64,000 nucleotides of DNA. It comes from Atrichornis clamosus. Lineage: Eukaryota; Chordata; Aves; Passeriformes; Menuridae. Where the stretch lies: the NCBI GenBank assembly GCA_013400975.1, contig WBMZ01011673.1, forward strand, positions 62,001 through 126,000, given 5' to 3'. The notes beneath the pieces were generated by a model, which worked only from the letters and a program-made list of their open reading frames with translations, searched no databases and was not told the DNA's origin. The position numbers were made by a program, and so were the translations under genes. This document shows positions 13,701 through 28,700 of this stretch, in pieces; position 1 is the first letter of the stretch; each line of letters begins with the position of its first letter.

Positions 13701-16700
13701 TAGGAGTCATATGACCAAGTGATTTATGAATTGCACTAAATGAGAAACTGGTCATTCATGTCGCTGGAGCAAAGTAACTACATCACAAGGTACAGCAACC
13801 CAGACAGTTTAGTCTGCCAAAAACAAGCAATGTTTCAACAGTGCACACACCTCCCAGGAGCCAGGACACACACACACCTTCACAGCTGAAAAATACAGTA
13901 AGGGCAAGCTGCAAGGTCAACAGGAACACAGCCAAGACATTTTACAACTAGCCAGTACATCCTCTCACGAAGACAACGTGAGTCACACGTTAGTGTGCAC
14001 ACCTCTCTCGTGGAGCAGCTGAAGAGGAAGCAGGTGGGTACTGCTTGCCACCACTATTCTTGGCAGTGGCACTTCCAACAAGGAAGAGTAACAGGAGTAA
14101 TAACAACACAAACAGTTCATTCAATTGTTCAAAGTGTTCACTGGAACATCTATACACAGAGTTCCTTTCAGAAAGGGACAAGTTTTCCCAGTCAGTCATT
14201 TGGAATTCTTAATTTCTGGAAGATAATTTCCAGCTTGTTTGTGTTAAATTACAACATGCTAAAACACCATCACTGTTCAATGCAGCATTGTAAGTAAGTT
14301 TGTCTGCTAAAGTTTGAACAAACAAGTTCAAAAATCAGAAGGAGTGGTAATCAACAGGGACTCTGAAAGTTTGAAGTGACCATGGGCCACAAATACCCAT
14401 GCTGGGCACGACTGGGGTAGCACCAGTGGTCTCCAAGGCCTAATGTGCACATAAAGAGGCTTCCATATTTTAATTCCACATAGGACCATATGCACGCATT
14501 ACTAACTATACTGGATGTTACACAGAATTATACACACATGGAATTTAATTAGCACTTCTTTATCTATATTGCATGCTGGGAAACGAAACTGAGAATCCAC
14601 TGGGTTTCCTACATTTACACTGTTAACAAAGCAGCCAAAGTGCCATTGCACAACCATCCAACATGGATCAAGTGATCACAACTCCTGCTTTTCTACTCAC
14701 AGTTCCTGGAATCATGTAATGCTCTCAGCTGTGCCACTACAACCATTTATGCCTTACAGACTGAGCTGAGCAAGGGATGAGGTATAGGTTCAGAAGACAT
14801 AGAACCAATGTGGTTTGTTGTCAGAGAAACAACATTTGTGCATTAGGAAGCTTTTCTTTCCTTCAAGAACGAAGGCGTAACACACAGTGCCTTAGGAAAT
14901 TTTAAAGGTTCTAATAACATGGAACGAAATTTAATTCTAATGATAGAGTGATTTAAATGAATACATAATGGAAAGTTCTTTCCAGACGGAAGATAAGCCA
15001 CAGTAAACACAAAATATTTTGAATATATTATGATCAGCTGGAAAGCAATACTGTTTCAAAACACTTGTTAAGGTTCCAGCAGAATAAAATAAACTTTAGT
15101 ATTAAATTCAGTTCCCTTAGCACATATACACTCTGACCTTTTGTTCAAAGTTATAAAAAGTAAAGTAATACTGGCAGAGAGGAAATAAATATCTTACAAA
15201 TTTCTGATTTATTAGAATGATTACTAAGGCAGGGGGAAAAAAAGCATTTCTATGCATTTCTTACATCTTCAGTTAGATGATTAGTGTCTGAAAACTATTA
15301 CCAATGATGAGCTCTGTTGCTACAACTTCACTTAGGAATTCATCCATTTTAATTAAAGAAATTTTTTTACTTACAGATGAATTAGGTGTTGGACCTCAAC
15401 TACAAATACATTTTGCTGTATTTATTTCCAACTGTCCAATAGAAAGTCTTAAATAAAAGTGGGAAGGAAATAAAATCTCCACAAATAAAAAAAACCCAAA
15501 CAACAACACAAGACCCAATGAAGGGAATTATACAATTGTAAATGAGAAATGAAAAAGCAATGAGGAAGTACTTAAGTGTGGAAGAAAAATTTTAAAAACA
15601 TAATATAAAAAATAATTAATTAAAATTTATATTCCTGAATATTTTATATATTGTTTTATTAACTTGACAAGTGAGCTTTGTACTGCAGGCATCCCTTTCT
15701 AGGCTTACACAAATTTTTTGAAAGGTTTATGAAACATTTAAAAACAATTAATAGAGAGGAAAGTGTTTCCAATTTCAGATTAATGCCTGAAAATTATGGA
15801 TGGTAAGATATTATATGCTTAAAACTTTGCTTTTTTAAGAAAAAGAAAAGTACAAGTGAGATTAGAGGAACCAAAACAGTATCTAGGATATTACTCTCCC
15901 CATAGAAGTTTCCAAATTCATACGTCTACTGTCCCGACCAAGTCAACAGAGCTAAACCTATTCCAATCTCCTATCAGATTTTTCGTTACAGTCAAACTAA
16001 GAACTGTGAATTAATCAAAGAGAAATCCTGCACTTCAAAGTTCTCATAAAATAAACGAAGTATTGTGAAGCTGTTAGCAGCAAATCCATAGTTAAGACTG
16101 AACTGAGCTTCTTTCAAAGCAGTACCATCAGTTTGAACAGCGTTCAATCACTTCCCACTTCACTGTTCAGAAGGCAACTAGAATTTTAATACACAGTTTC
16201 CATCAGAAATGTCTAAGCTTCTTAAATTTTGATGGTTATTTTTTCCTGCCACTTGCATAATTTTCACCCTCTGAGAATAAGCCAACAGAATTATCTCTAT
16301 TTAAAGCATCTGAATTCTGGAAGCACTAAAAAAAGATTCCATCAAAGATCAGAGTATCACCATGCTGGCAGAGTTCAAACTCAGCAGTTTTGACTCTCCC
16401 TAAGTCAATGACCTTTCAGTTTTCAAAGAGCATCATATGTTCTTGAGAATATCATATTACTATGCTGACATCTCAGAGTTATTCACAAGTGGCCAACAAC
16501 TAGGTAGCAAATTTACCAAAGGCTGAAATATAAAGAATTTCTGACAGATGAAAGTATGTGCACTGTGAGTGGTTAAAAGTTGGATTTGAAACAGAACGTG
16601 GTGGAGACCTGAGGAATCTGCCAGTACAACTAAATGTGGACAGCAAGGCACATGATCTGACATCAGCAAGGGCTGTAAGCAATTCTCTGGTCTCTTCAGT

Positions 16701-19700
16701 TCCTTCTTTTACAAGAAATCCACTTAAGCAACTGAAAGTTAACATGTTTCTTATGTGCCTGAAACAACAAATCCATGAACAGGGAAGGCATCCCATAAGT
16801 TTGCAGCAGAATTCTTACCTCATTCCAGAATGGGCATGCTATCTTTCTTAAAACCCTAACCAACAAAAAGCAGAAATGTCAACAATGTTTATCTCAAAAT
16901 GTTGTTCTGATGTCTTTGCTGTAGAAACTCCCTTTTTTTCTTTCTCTTTCTTTCTTTCTTTTTCTTTCTCTCATTCTTTCTTTTCATTTGCTCTTAAGGT
17001 ATTTCAAGCTTCCTTAGTATTGTAAGCAAACACACAAACTATATTCACTAAGCATATTTATGTTAATTTAGTGTTACATGAGGTTAGAAACTCAAAAAGG
17101 AAATTATGTTCCTCAAACTGAAGACACTACTGCAGATGTTAGAAAAAAAAGTCACTAAAAGGAACAGAATGCCTGATCGTCTTTCAGCCCACACTGCATG
17201 TGCTTTGACAAAATAACTATAATTTTGTCAAGTGCCACTGACATGGCTTTTAAAAATGGATTACCAGTTAATTTGAAGCTAAGAGGCAACAATCAAAGTA
17301 AAAGACACTTTTCCAAAGAAAGGTATCATCACTGACCTTTGCAATAGCAACCGCTTGTTGAGGGTAATACATGGAGGTGCCAATACCCATGAGAGCTGCA
17401 GGATACACTAACTTCTTTATTTTTGAGCCTGTTTTGTAACAAAAAAAACAAAACCCACAAACCATTGTTAGAGTGTATGTTAACCAAGACAGCTAAATGG
17501 CCCTAACATTTTCTTTATAAACAATTTTCTTAAATACAGATTAGTGTATTTTCTCTTCCATTCTACTGGTTTCTTAAGAAACAGAATTACTCTGATCAGA
17601 AAGGGACCCCTTTCAAGGTTACACCTGCTGCAGAGATCCCTTACTCCTTGATAATGAGAGATTCCTTGCTTCAACAAATCCTCAGTGACTAACAGTTTGC
17701 TAAACTTTGTAAGCTTCGTTGGATTGATTGTGCACGTATAATCCTTTGGACATAAACTGTTGACCGAGTCTGGACTCGGACTGGCACCAGCTGCACCTAA
17801 GCTCCTCTGGGTAGGAGTCTAGTAAGGAAAGAGGTTGTCTCTGAATCTTGTGACTCAAGAGGAGGATCCTCCCCAGACAGGTCTGTCTGACCCTGTCCTC
17901 TATGCAGTAACTCATCAAGGGTACCTTGCCACCAAATCTTTTTAAATCTTTGTTTTATATCAATGAACACATTGCTGCTTCTCTCTTAGGAGTGAAGTTC
18001 ATCACTCCATCTGCAACACCAGGTTAAAACTAATTATCTCCAATGGCATTTGAAACCAAGCTGGGCAACTGCACAATATTCACATGAATAAACTTTGAAT
18101 ACCATAATCTCTGCTTAGTGGACAGCTGTATATTCAAGTGTTATGATTAAACCTGAAGGACTCTATCTGTACCTTCCAAGAGGGCAATTTTCCCACTGAG
18201 ATCAAAGGGGGCAGAGAAAAAAAAAAGAGTACATTTGGTTCTAACTTCCTGAAGCATCAAAATTAAGGGGCACTTCCTTCAACAGTTTGAATACTTTCTG
18301 GAAGTAACCAGACAAAATGTTTTAAAATTATGGCTCCCATCTTAAAAGATACACAAATTGAACATTTTTATTATGAGATATTTTTATTTTCATTAAACTT
18401 AGGATCCTCTAATCTTTCAATCCCAGCCCTAAGACTGCACTTTCCTCCTCTTCCGCCATTTTGCCACAGTCATAAATGATGGAAGCTGATCTCATTCATG
18501 ATCATGCAAGTCAAGAAGCAGGGATCTGAAAAGAAAGAACTTCAAACAGGTAAAGTTTGAGATCTTGATTTCATTTTTAAAAAATACACTAGGAAAAAAA
18601 TAAAGTATGCCTTTTATCAGCTTCATTGGAAAATTAAGTATTTTGAGAAGCACATATATTCACAGATTGCTTCTAATTTCTACATAGCCAAGCACACTCT
18701 TCCAGTCTGTTCAACACATTCAGGTCCCACAAAGGTATATTTTTATCCAAAGCAAGTCCTCACTAGTGTTTAAATTCTACAACTTTAAAGTTCTGTCATC
18801 TACATTTCACTGTATTAAGAATATCTCAACATAAGCACAAAGTATTTTTTCTTAAACATTTCTTAAACTAATGACTCTTTCTATGAAAGCATGAACATTT
18901 CTTCAACAAGTGTGATGAAATGAACTGTATAATTTTTCTGTAGTGCAAAATGTGTAGGTATTTATAGCACACCCAGAGTTCACAAGTCTATTTGCTGAAT
19001 CACCATCTGCAGCAGCTCTGTGCCTGGACACACAAAACTTTGAAGGAACTCAAATATACAAGTAACTGGACACATATTATAGTTCAGGAACATCCGTATT
19101 TTATCATAATTCATTCTTCTGTAGTTTTCTACAGTAGCATATGTGATAACAACTTAAAATACCAAAGCAGTCCTTTCTCTTTTTTGTTATACTAAGCTAC
19201 AACTGGGAAATATCGAAGACTAGATTCTAGTAACAAATACAGCATTCACAAAATAACAATTGCTTGTTATTAAACACCTTTTCCGTGAAGTTTCTTTATA
19301 ATTGGAAGAACACTGTAGAAACATGCTTGTACAGTTAAGTCAGATCTCATTGTCACAATTGAAAATTAGTTCCCTAAACCCCACAAAAAAATTACTTCTC
19401 TGAAATCCTAACATAACCAGTTCAAATGGTTCCCACTTACCTCTAGCAAGAAACAATCCAATAATTCCAGCAAAACCTATCACACCAAGTCTTGGATAAA
19501 ATCCAGCAGGGGGTTTTTGGAGAAATTCATAGCCCTCTGAAAAGAAGTCAGAACAAAGTACTTTAATGTAATGTGAAAGTATTTTTGTGATAAGGCATCA
19601 TCAATACATGCTGGCAATTGTTACAAAACACAAAGAGTTATCAAAACACATTTAACTATCATGCCAATTTTAGATTTGCTGGCAAAAAATTCAAAGCCTT

Positions 19701-22700
19701 TGAGATCTTCTCTAGTGACACATGAATGAAACTGAACATTGTATTGTATTCACCAATTTTCATAGAAGCTTTTGCCTTTGCTCCTGGGCCATCTGTTTTG
19801 TTTTGCTCTTTTGCATTTCAATCATATCTTTTTACAAATTACGCATAAAAACCTTTTCAAAATGGAATTTTACAGTTACATGTTAACAAGAATTCATTTC
19901 AGTAAAATACTGTACAAAAACCAAATCACAGAACAATGGAAAGACAGCCTAAACAAAGTTCACTCTAAGATGGGAGTCTGATGGGGCAATGGAAAAATAT
20001 GAAAAATCTTCCATACAAGTGAGTTCAAAAGACTGAGACTGCTGAGTTTAAGGAAAAGAGGTGTAGTATCTGAAATGATCTCTACATTGCATCCATGCTC
20101 AGTCCTGGTGTTGGAGCTACAGGAATTTCACCGGAAGACCTAATCGAGGAGGATTGGGATAAGGCTGTTTCTAGCTCAGAGACATCACCTCGTGATGGAG
20201 AAATTGTGACAAACAGTAACGGTGGGAAGCTGCACTGTTCTCTGCTCTCACAGGTGGAATCTATAAACAAATTCCATTCTCATTAGAGAGAGGGAAAGGA
20301 GGGCCTCAGGGCCCACGCTCCAGCCCCTTGGATACAGGGCCCACAGGCCGGGGGGTGGTGCTTCCCCATCTGCATCGGGTCATGGAAACCTCACACTTTG
20401 TAACAGCTCTGAAATAAACCTCCCTATACATTAAGTCCGTGGCTTAGCCTCTGGTTAACCGGTGTGCATCTTCGAACCACACACCTGGTAAGTATGAAAG
20501 GATGTTTACAAAAATAAAAACAAACACAAATTATTTTGGGTTAATTCAAAATTCTTAGGAGATCCACGGAAGCAAACCAAAATAAAAAGGCTAAACATTA
20601 CAAACAAAAGACCCAATGCTTGCAACAAGTAGTAAACATTACAGGAGGTTTCAACTACTAGGCCGGGTCAAGCAAATACTGCTGGCTGGGAATAAACTGT
20701 GAGGCTTTGTTCCCTTTTCTTCCTGCATAACTAATTTTTAGTGACATTGATAAATATAGATGCTGGACTTGGATTTTAATTGCTTAGAAATGTAATGTCA
20801 TAAGTGACCCACAAAGGAAATTTAAACATATATATAGTGGAAATAGTAAATGCATTAGAAATTATATACACAATGATGCTTAATGGAATTCCCTTTTAAC
20901 TGAAGATATAGTAAAGTCCTGCATTTTAAATTGCTAGTTAAGAAAACTAAGCTGATTTACCTCTACCATGCTCAACAGCTTTTTCTAATTTGGGCATAGC
21001 TTTGGCATAAAGATCCTAAAAAAAAAAAAGAGAACAACAGTAAATAGATACCAAGTAAGTAAAATATTAACTATAGACTGTAATTAACCTGACAAAGAAA
21101 GGGAAAAAAAACCCCAACCAAAACAGGAAGGAAGAAAGTGATGGGTTCTTAAAATAACTTACTTTTATTCCCATTTCCATGCTTCGCTTACAGGGCTATG
21201 CTTGCTCAACATCACATTTAGCATAACTTACAGATTTTTCTCAAAGCAGTCTTTGGACACAGATGAAATATAATACTTCAAAACACAGAAGTCAATCTCA
21301 GTATTTTATCGAGATCAGGTAGCTGAAACTCAGAATTATCTCAAGTTTCTCAGCTTACGTAGGTATTGCAAAAAATACTTGAGCTGATGCAAAGAAAAGA
21401 AGTATGACACTGCAATAAACTTCCTCACACTTCACAGGGTTATGTGACTCATTCTGCAAGGTGATAAATTCCACTTTCCAGGAGACTGTCTTAGGCTAAT
21501 AAAACTGCATTTTTGAAGTGACTTGGAAAATGAGATGTCCATAGATGTCCAAAGCAAATCAAAGAACACTGCATCAATCCACAGACCAGTTCTAGATTTT
21601 TTTCAGACTGAGAATGTTCAGCAAGTAAAAGAATTCACCTTGCCTTTTATCAAAATACAAAAGAAAATTTCAGTAAAAAGAACTCTGCTAATTGTTATTT
21701 ATGCTAATAATGCTTCAGAGAGACAGTATAAGGCTGTTTATAAATTAGGGACATAAATTCACAAACATATATGCCCAAAGCTGAAGTAGAGAATGGTCTC
21801 ACAATTCCACCTGAGCTGCATCTGTGCAGAAATGAGAGCATTTGTTTAGGATATGCATGGGGATAATATCTTTAGAACATTCATCTCCTCACCAGTATGA
21901 GTGATGCAAAAAAACCCCATCTGTCATGAAAATAAAAAAAAGTTAGCATGTGACATGCAACATAACTCTATATGGATGTTGGTCTTATGAAAAGACAATT
22001 TAAGGGGAGCTTGCTCTAAAGACCACAGAGATTAAATCAGATCTGTCACAGCTGAAACCTAACTGGCTCATTTCTACATCTGACTTTTAAACTGAATTTA
22101 CACACAGTTAAGTAACATTGAAAAAGTAAAATGCATATACAAACATAACCAATTTTATTCTCATTATCCTTGGTTATGTTTTTAATTTTAAAGACAACTG
22201 AGACACACTCAAATATTATTTTCTTCAATATAGCGGGGGCTGGGGGTAGTGTAAAACCAAAGCTACCTCTGACTACAGTTAAGCAAGCAAGATTACCCCA
22301 AACCCATAAAGTTTGCATGCCCGCTTTATAAAATGAGTCAGTTAACCACTGCCAGGAAATAGCTTGTTGTGTGTGAGAAGAGCTCATACTACGACATTGA
22401 TCACCATGCAGACAAAAAAAATAAAACAAATATGATGACAACAGGCCAGGGAGACATAAAGCAAGGTTAAAGGCTTATCTTTAGTCAGTCCTAGTGGGCA
22501 ACTAAGATCCTGTCCAATTTCACTCCCCAGATAAAGTTACCACAGGCAACCAACAAAAACCCATGAGTTAGGATGTCAGAGTTCTAACTATCCTGTGGAA
22601 AACTCCACCTTCCAAACTGCAGCCAGTGCTCCTGCTGGTGGCACTTTAGAAACGTATCACTAGACTGAGTAACCCTGAGTATCTCTGAAAAAATGTTTCA

Positions 22701-25700
22701 GTCCTGCTAAAGGTACCACCACACAGAACTTCAGGCAGAAAGGACACCCTGATCTGAACAGCTTGGCTCTCAACGGAGAGCTGGGCAAACAGCTTGCAGC
22801 TTAAGGGGATTGACAACAGCCAGAGGGAAAAGTAGGGAATTGTTTGAGGTTGCCAAGGGGCAACCACATGGCAAGGATTCCCTTGCTTCAAAAGTAAGCC
22901 TCAACATTTCCTAGGCAGGAAAGAGCAAGAAAGCCATCCTGGGGCTTTGCAATCTAATACCAACAATTTAGGCCTTGATTACAAAAATCTTGATTTTCCT
23001 CTCTGCTCCAGAGACTAATTTTGTATTTAATGACTGTTTACCATAAACACACTACCTAATAAAACATATATGAGAAACTTTTGGGGTAAGGTCTGGGGAT
23101 TAGGTTTACCACTGCTTAGTGGCCTGGGATCTTCGGTCTTCCAGAGAACTGCATTTCTTCCCTCAACATTCCAGTTCAGCAAACACTGATTTATTTTTTG
23201 AAAAGTTGTGTTTTGTCACAGTTGCAGTGAGGGCAACTTGTTATTGCTGCTCCAAAACACACTGCTTGATAATTTAAGGCCTTCTCCTTGAGCATGGAAA
23301 CTGCAAATACCACTCTCCTGCCTTCCTCAGCCACAGGACAGTATCAAATCCAGACATCCGTAGATATATTTAAGCTTAAAATTAATTTCAGAAAACAATT
23401 CTATGCTCTACTTAATTTTCTTTTAATTCTTTTGGAGGGAGACAAAAAGCAAAAAAATCCAGGGTTTAGTTCAGCAAATTAGTATAAAGAAACAACTGGT
23501 TTTGTGTGAGAAGGGGGTAAACATTATGATCTGAACTGCGGAAAATTTTAAGTAATGCAGAAAACTTTAAGTGCTGCCGCATTTTTGAAAAATGCTTTTA
23601 CAGTTGCCGACTTTTACTTTGCTGCTGTTAATTCCCTCTCTGAAAAAACAAACCACACTCCCAGCTCGAGCCTTATCACTGAGCCACCCCCAGATGCAAT
23701 ATAAACCATTATACCTGACACCAGGCTGTGTATGGCTCCATGACATGCCGTAAACGTGAAACCCCCTCTTCCAATTCAGTTTTTGGATTCTCCACATATT
23801 TAGTCTCACGAGCTGGAGAGGAGTACAGTGACAGCTGTGAATATCAGCAAACAAGATGTTAAAAACAAAGGTGTAATTGTGTAAGTAGGTCTTCAGGGCA
23901 TTAACAGTCTAGGCAGCAAACACCTAACACTGTGCTTACTACATAAACAATGCATAATAAAAATTCACACAGCTGTGAGACAACCATTATGAGCAAAGTT
24001 TAATTATACAGTACATAATTATGATGAAGATGACTTCTAACTGCTATACAATTCATTCATAGCTGCTATATGATCCAAGTCACAAGTTATAAATTAATAT
24101 TAAACTAGTTTAATAAGAACACAGATCATAATTGTGAAAAATGTTTCTTGCCTTAATCAGCACTTCTGGTTCCCAGTTAACATACTAAATGTACTAGAAA
24201 TCACAATCAATCATTTTCTGTATTTGCACAAGCCATCATTAAACAGCCTACGCAGCTTCTAACAAAGGTAACATCCAGTACAAATGTGCCTGTTTGTTAC
24301 TGAGCAGAAAAATGGTACAACATCCCAACCTTCGGCCATTAACCACATCAGCAACTGACAGCATTAATAGCACCTTGGCACTGAGCAAAGAGGAACTGTA
24401 ACAAGCAATGGGCACCTTCAATAATAAATACTAAAGCACACTATTTAGGGTTTAGCATCACAACACTTACTACAATTACCTACACATATTTAAAATTGTG
24501 TTCCAATTAAAAAAATAGACCAAAGTCTGTACTGTTGAAAATGAACAGCAAAGTTCAGATCAAAACAAAACCTGTTAAAATTCCTAGCAGTTTATATACT
24601 ACACTGATGTTTAGTATAAAGAGCTTATATTTTATACCACATTTATACTCCATGTAGTAGCTTATTATAAACTGATAATTACAAGTATTGCTGCATTAAA
24701 ATGTAGTTAGCCCTCTTTTCATGATAAGGTGGAAAAGAACTGTATCTCTTTCATAACCAAAAAAGCTGCTAACCATAACAAAATGTAAAATGAAGTAGAA
24801 TTTGTCCAATAATTTGATAACTCGTGCAACTGAATTTTCCATAATACTTTGAAAGACAAGCATGTTCAGCCTCATTTTCCTGGGAAATCCGGTCATCCCT
24901 GGCAATCATAGTCACAAGTTGAATTTTCATCCCGTTGGACAACCTATCAGCCATGTCTGGCATAAGCACAGAAGCCTCAGAGGTAAGGAAATTCCCATAT
25001 ATTTTACGAAACTAGACAGCTGACACAGTAGAGATCCAAATTAACACCCTGTGAATGGCAAGAAAGGTAGCCAAAACTCCATGGCTTGCACATTCTGCCG
25101 TGCTGGCGTTGATGGCAAGCCCATTACTCAGCACACATGACCTCCATGCTGCTGCCTCACGACTGAGTCAGGCCAGCGGAGCTGAGGGCAGGCCACGGGG
25201 CCGGGGAGAGGCCCGGGGGCCACTCCAACTATTGCTCCTCTCACTCTGCACAAGGGGCCTGCCCATGCAGACACATCCAAAAAGCCTAAGCATACACAAA
25301 CACGAGTTTAATTCAGTTTCACTGCTTATGTAACAACACTTTAGCTTGGATTGAGGTACATGAAATTTTTAAACAACTACACGCTCTCATGGATTCAGTT
25401 GGATTTAGTCGTATTTTGTTATGACTACTTATTTTAATTTTTTAATTTGATGTTGGAGACTTTTAAAAGCCTGTGCAACAATGCTGGTGAGTCTACAGTT
25501 TGACAGGGTGTTTTACAGCTCTACTTGTGATATAACCAAGACATTTGTAATATCTTAGAGAAATCAAAATGTAACAGGTATTTATTACCACTACTTATTG
25601 TATTTGTTGTTGCTTAGGTCCCAATACTGTAAAAAAAGGAAAACTGATAAAGTTCTGTAGGCTACTACAGTGAATTCAAAGCATTGCCAGACAAGAATTT

Positions 25701-28700
25701 TGATCGTAAGAGAGTATTTTAGAAATAAAACATTTTGATTTGCTGTTTTAAAGGAGAACATAAATTAAATTTTATTAGAGTTTGCCTACAGTACTCACAG
25801 TGAAGAATAAATGATATTATCTTGATAAAAAACAAAAAAAATATTCCTGAGGATTTGAAATATGACCACAAGTAAATTTACAAACATGAAAATGTAATTT
25901 CTGAATGAAGAATAGAAGGCTTTAAAGTAGGAAAAAGATCTTACACACAAGCAAGCCTGGCACTATCAAGTAAAGAACATCAAATGCCACTCCCAGGTAA
26001 AAGCAAAACTATATAGATGTGTCTACTGTGGAAAATTGAGAAGCAAATTTAAAGACATAAATACAAAAGGTGATGAGATACACCTAAATGCTTTCACACA
26101 TCAAAACACAATGCTTTTCAGAATTCTTTAGACAGAAAGCACTAAGGCTCTAACCACACTTACCTCCTCAGTTTTCAGCAGCTCCTTTTTGGAAGTCTTC
26201 TCTGAAGAAGCAGCATAAACCTGGACAGAGAGCAAGCTCAGGCTGACAGGGGTGGCCCCCAGCCGAATTACCTGGAAACATTACAGGAAGGCAAGTATAT
26301 CATTAAGTGCAAACAAAATGGCAACATGTTTGAACAAATCCATGTAGACAATGTTTATGTCCCTCTAGATGGTCAAAAGTGACATATTAAGATGCTTAGA
26401 AATTAGGAGAAAGGGGGGGTCAGCAGTACACAGTCTAATGCTCCCAGGCACTCAAATGGTAACACCTAAATAATTCAGATGGTAGCTGGAAAAGCCTAAG
26501 GCTAAAGCAGACAGTTGATATAAATGCTAATCTCACCAGTTTTAATCTCATAAAAAAGATCTTGTTTTCTCTCATGTGAAACAACATTTTTATTAACTTT
26601 CTCAGTTCAAATAGCAACATTATATTCATATTATAAACAACTTTGGAATGTCCACAACACCTTCATTTTTCCATAGTTAGCACCAAGAAGTTCAGCATTT
26701 TACTTGTTAATATTTGCATCTAGAGTCAGGAAAACAATGAGACCTACAGTTGAGAGTATCAGAAAAAAATCAGTGCTTTCTAAGAATTTTAGGAATGTCT
26801 CCTACTTCTCTGTGAAAAACATTAATTATCTGACTGCTTTTTGAACACTTCAGATTCTATCCAATCACACAACAAAACCACTATGTGTAAGGTGCATGTA
26901 ATTCTTCCAATATTCAGGACCTACACTAAATAGCACTTCATAATGGGAAAGTCTGCTTCAACTTAAAAAACAAGACAAAAATCTTAGCTGCACAGCAAAT
27001 CAAGAGTGCCTAGAGAGCATTTTCCAACAAATGCACATCCTTATTAACAGCAAAGTATAACTCCAGAAATGGCAGTTCAAATGGGAAAGCTTTCAAAGTC
27101 TCACATTCCTGTTACTGCTCAGGGAAACGTCCAGAGTTACAACAGCCTGTGTCCTGTTTTATCAGGTTACACGAGTGGATCTAACACCAGACTGGAGGCA
27201 TCTGGCTCCTCTCCAGCACTGGTTCCCAGAAGTCCTGCTGCTCACCTTGCCCTAGCTTTGGTGGCCGGATGCTTCCACCGTGAGGCAATTCACCTCGCCA
27301 ATTTGGCAAAGGATTAATCCTGAAAGAGAAGCGGAGAGCTTTGTGCAGGCTGAGCAAATCGAACCCATCCATGAAACAGCCTGACAAGCACCAGAGGAAC
27401 TGTGTGGCCAGGGAAGAGGGGATGAAAAGGGAGAAGGCAGCAAGGCCTCTTCCTTTTTGGACATAGTAGGGTCCATTGCATTGACCTAGCTGCTTGTGAG
27501 ACTGAAGCCGTGGTGAAACCAGTACATCCTTCACGCTGTGATGGTGGAAACCGGCCCAGCCACGGGACAATGCCCTGAAACTTTACAACTGTTAGAAAAA
27601 TAGCTTTAAAATTATCCAGACCACATCAGCTTATTGTATGCAGGTAAGCATTTGCAGCTTAAATTTTTTCCACTGCTTTTCAGGTGGAATGTTTATCAAA
27701 TGTAACCAAGAGACTCCTAAAACTAAACTATATAGCTGTCAAAACTTCCTGAAAATGTTCGTTTACGTGTAGAGAAACAGCACACAAGAACTAGGTCACA
27801 GGATTGCTTTTCAGGAAGACATAAGGGATCTGATGGGTAAAAAGGTATGGAAAAACTTGCTTAAAATGGAAGTTTTTCCTTATCTGAATTTATGGACTCA
27901 TTACTAGAGCACATGAAGGAAACACCACAATGACTGGATCAGCTGTTTTACAGCCAAGGAAACACAAGGATAATCTTTAATAGTGTTTGCTTAAACACTT
28001 TTCACATACTTCCATTAGCCAGGACAAAAACACAAACACTACTAACCATTAATAGCTGTAGAGTTTATTTCCTCAATCTTTCCTTTTTTCACTGCAAAAT
28101 TGTTCTGTCACTGAAAAGGCAAAAATCTAAATGCATTTTCATTCTGAAATATGTTTTCAAACAGTGTAAATGGTGCTAAGTGTCACCAGCAGAAACAGTA
28201 AATCCAAATGCTTTAAATATTTGAGATTTTTATATAAAGACACAAACAGCAGAGCACAAGACTAGAAGCACCTTGGTTTCACAAAACAGTATCAGTGATC
28301 ACAGAACTACTAAGACTGAAAACGTCACCAGTTTATATTATCAAGATACTGAAGTGCAGGCATTTTCCCACTGGTTTTACTTTTTAGTAAAATGGAATTA
28401 AGCACTAAAAGTGCAAGCTGTAGCTCTCAGATGTGGTGTTCAAGTCATACTGCAATGGTCCTCTACATCAGACACCTTAAGGGACAGACAAAATTGGTGC
28501 TGAAACACCTCGTATTTGCACACACTAAAATATTTACTTGGGAGGATGGAATATCAGCTGCCGTACTTTCAGTTTCCAAAATTCCCTTTAGGATCTCATT
28601 TCTTAATTCCATACTAACCACACATTACTAAACCAATTGGTTTAGTAAAACATTTTGACTGACTGAGCTGTGCCTTCAGCCTGCCTGCCTTACAGATATT

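Noticed and set aside
22046..22441. A 131-codon minus-strand ORF in APOO intron 3
   Set aside because: No recognisable domain, no splice borders in frame, and composition like its surroundings.
23715..23814. Shorter APOO exon 3 using the CTCTCCAG acceptor
   Set aside because: It would leave two extra bases and break the frame with exon 2. The upstream acceptor restores phase and the conserved LSLYS motif.
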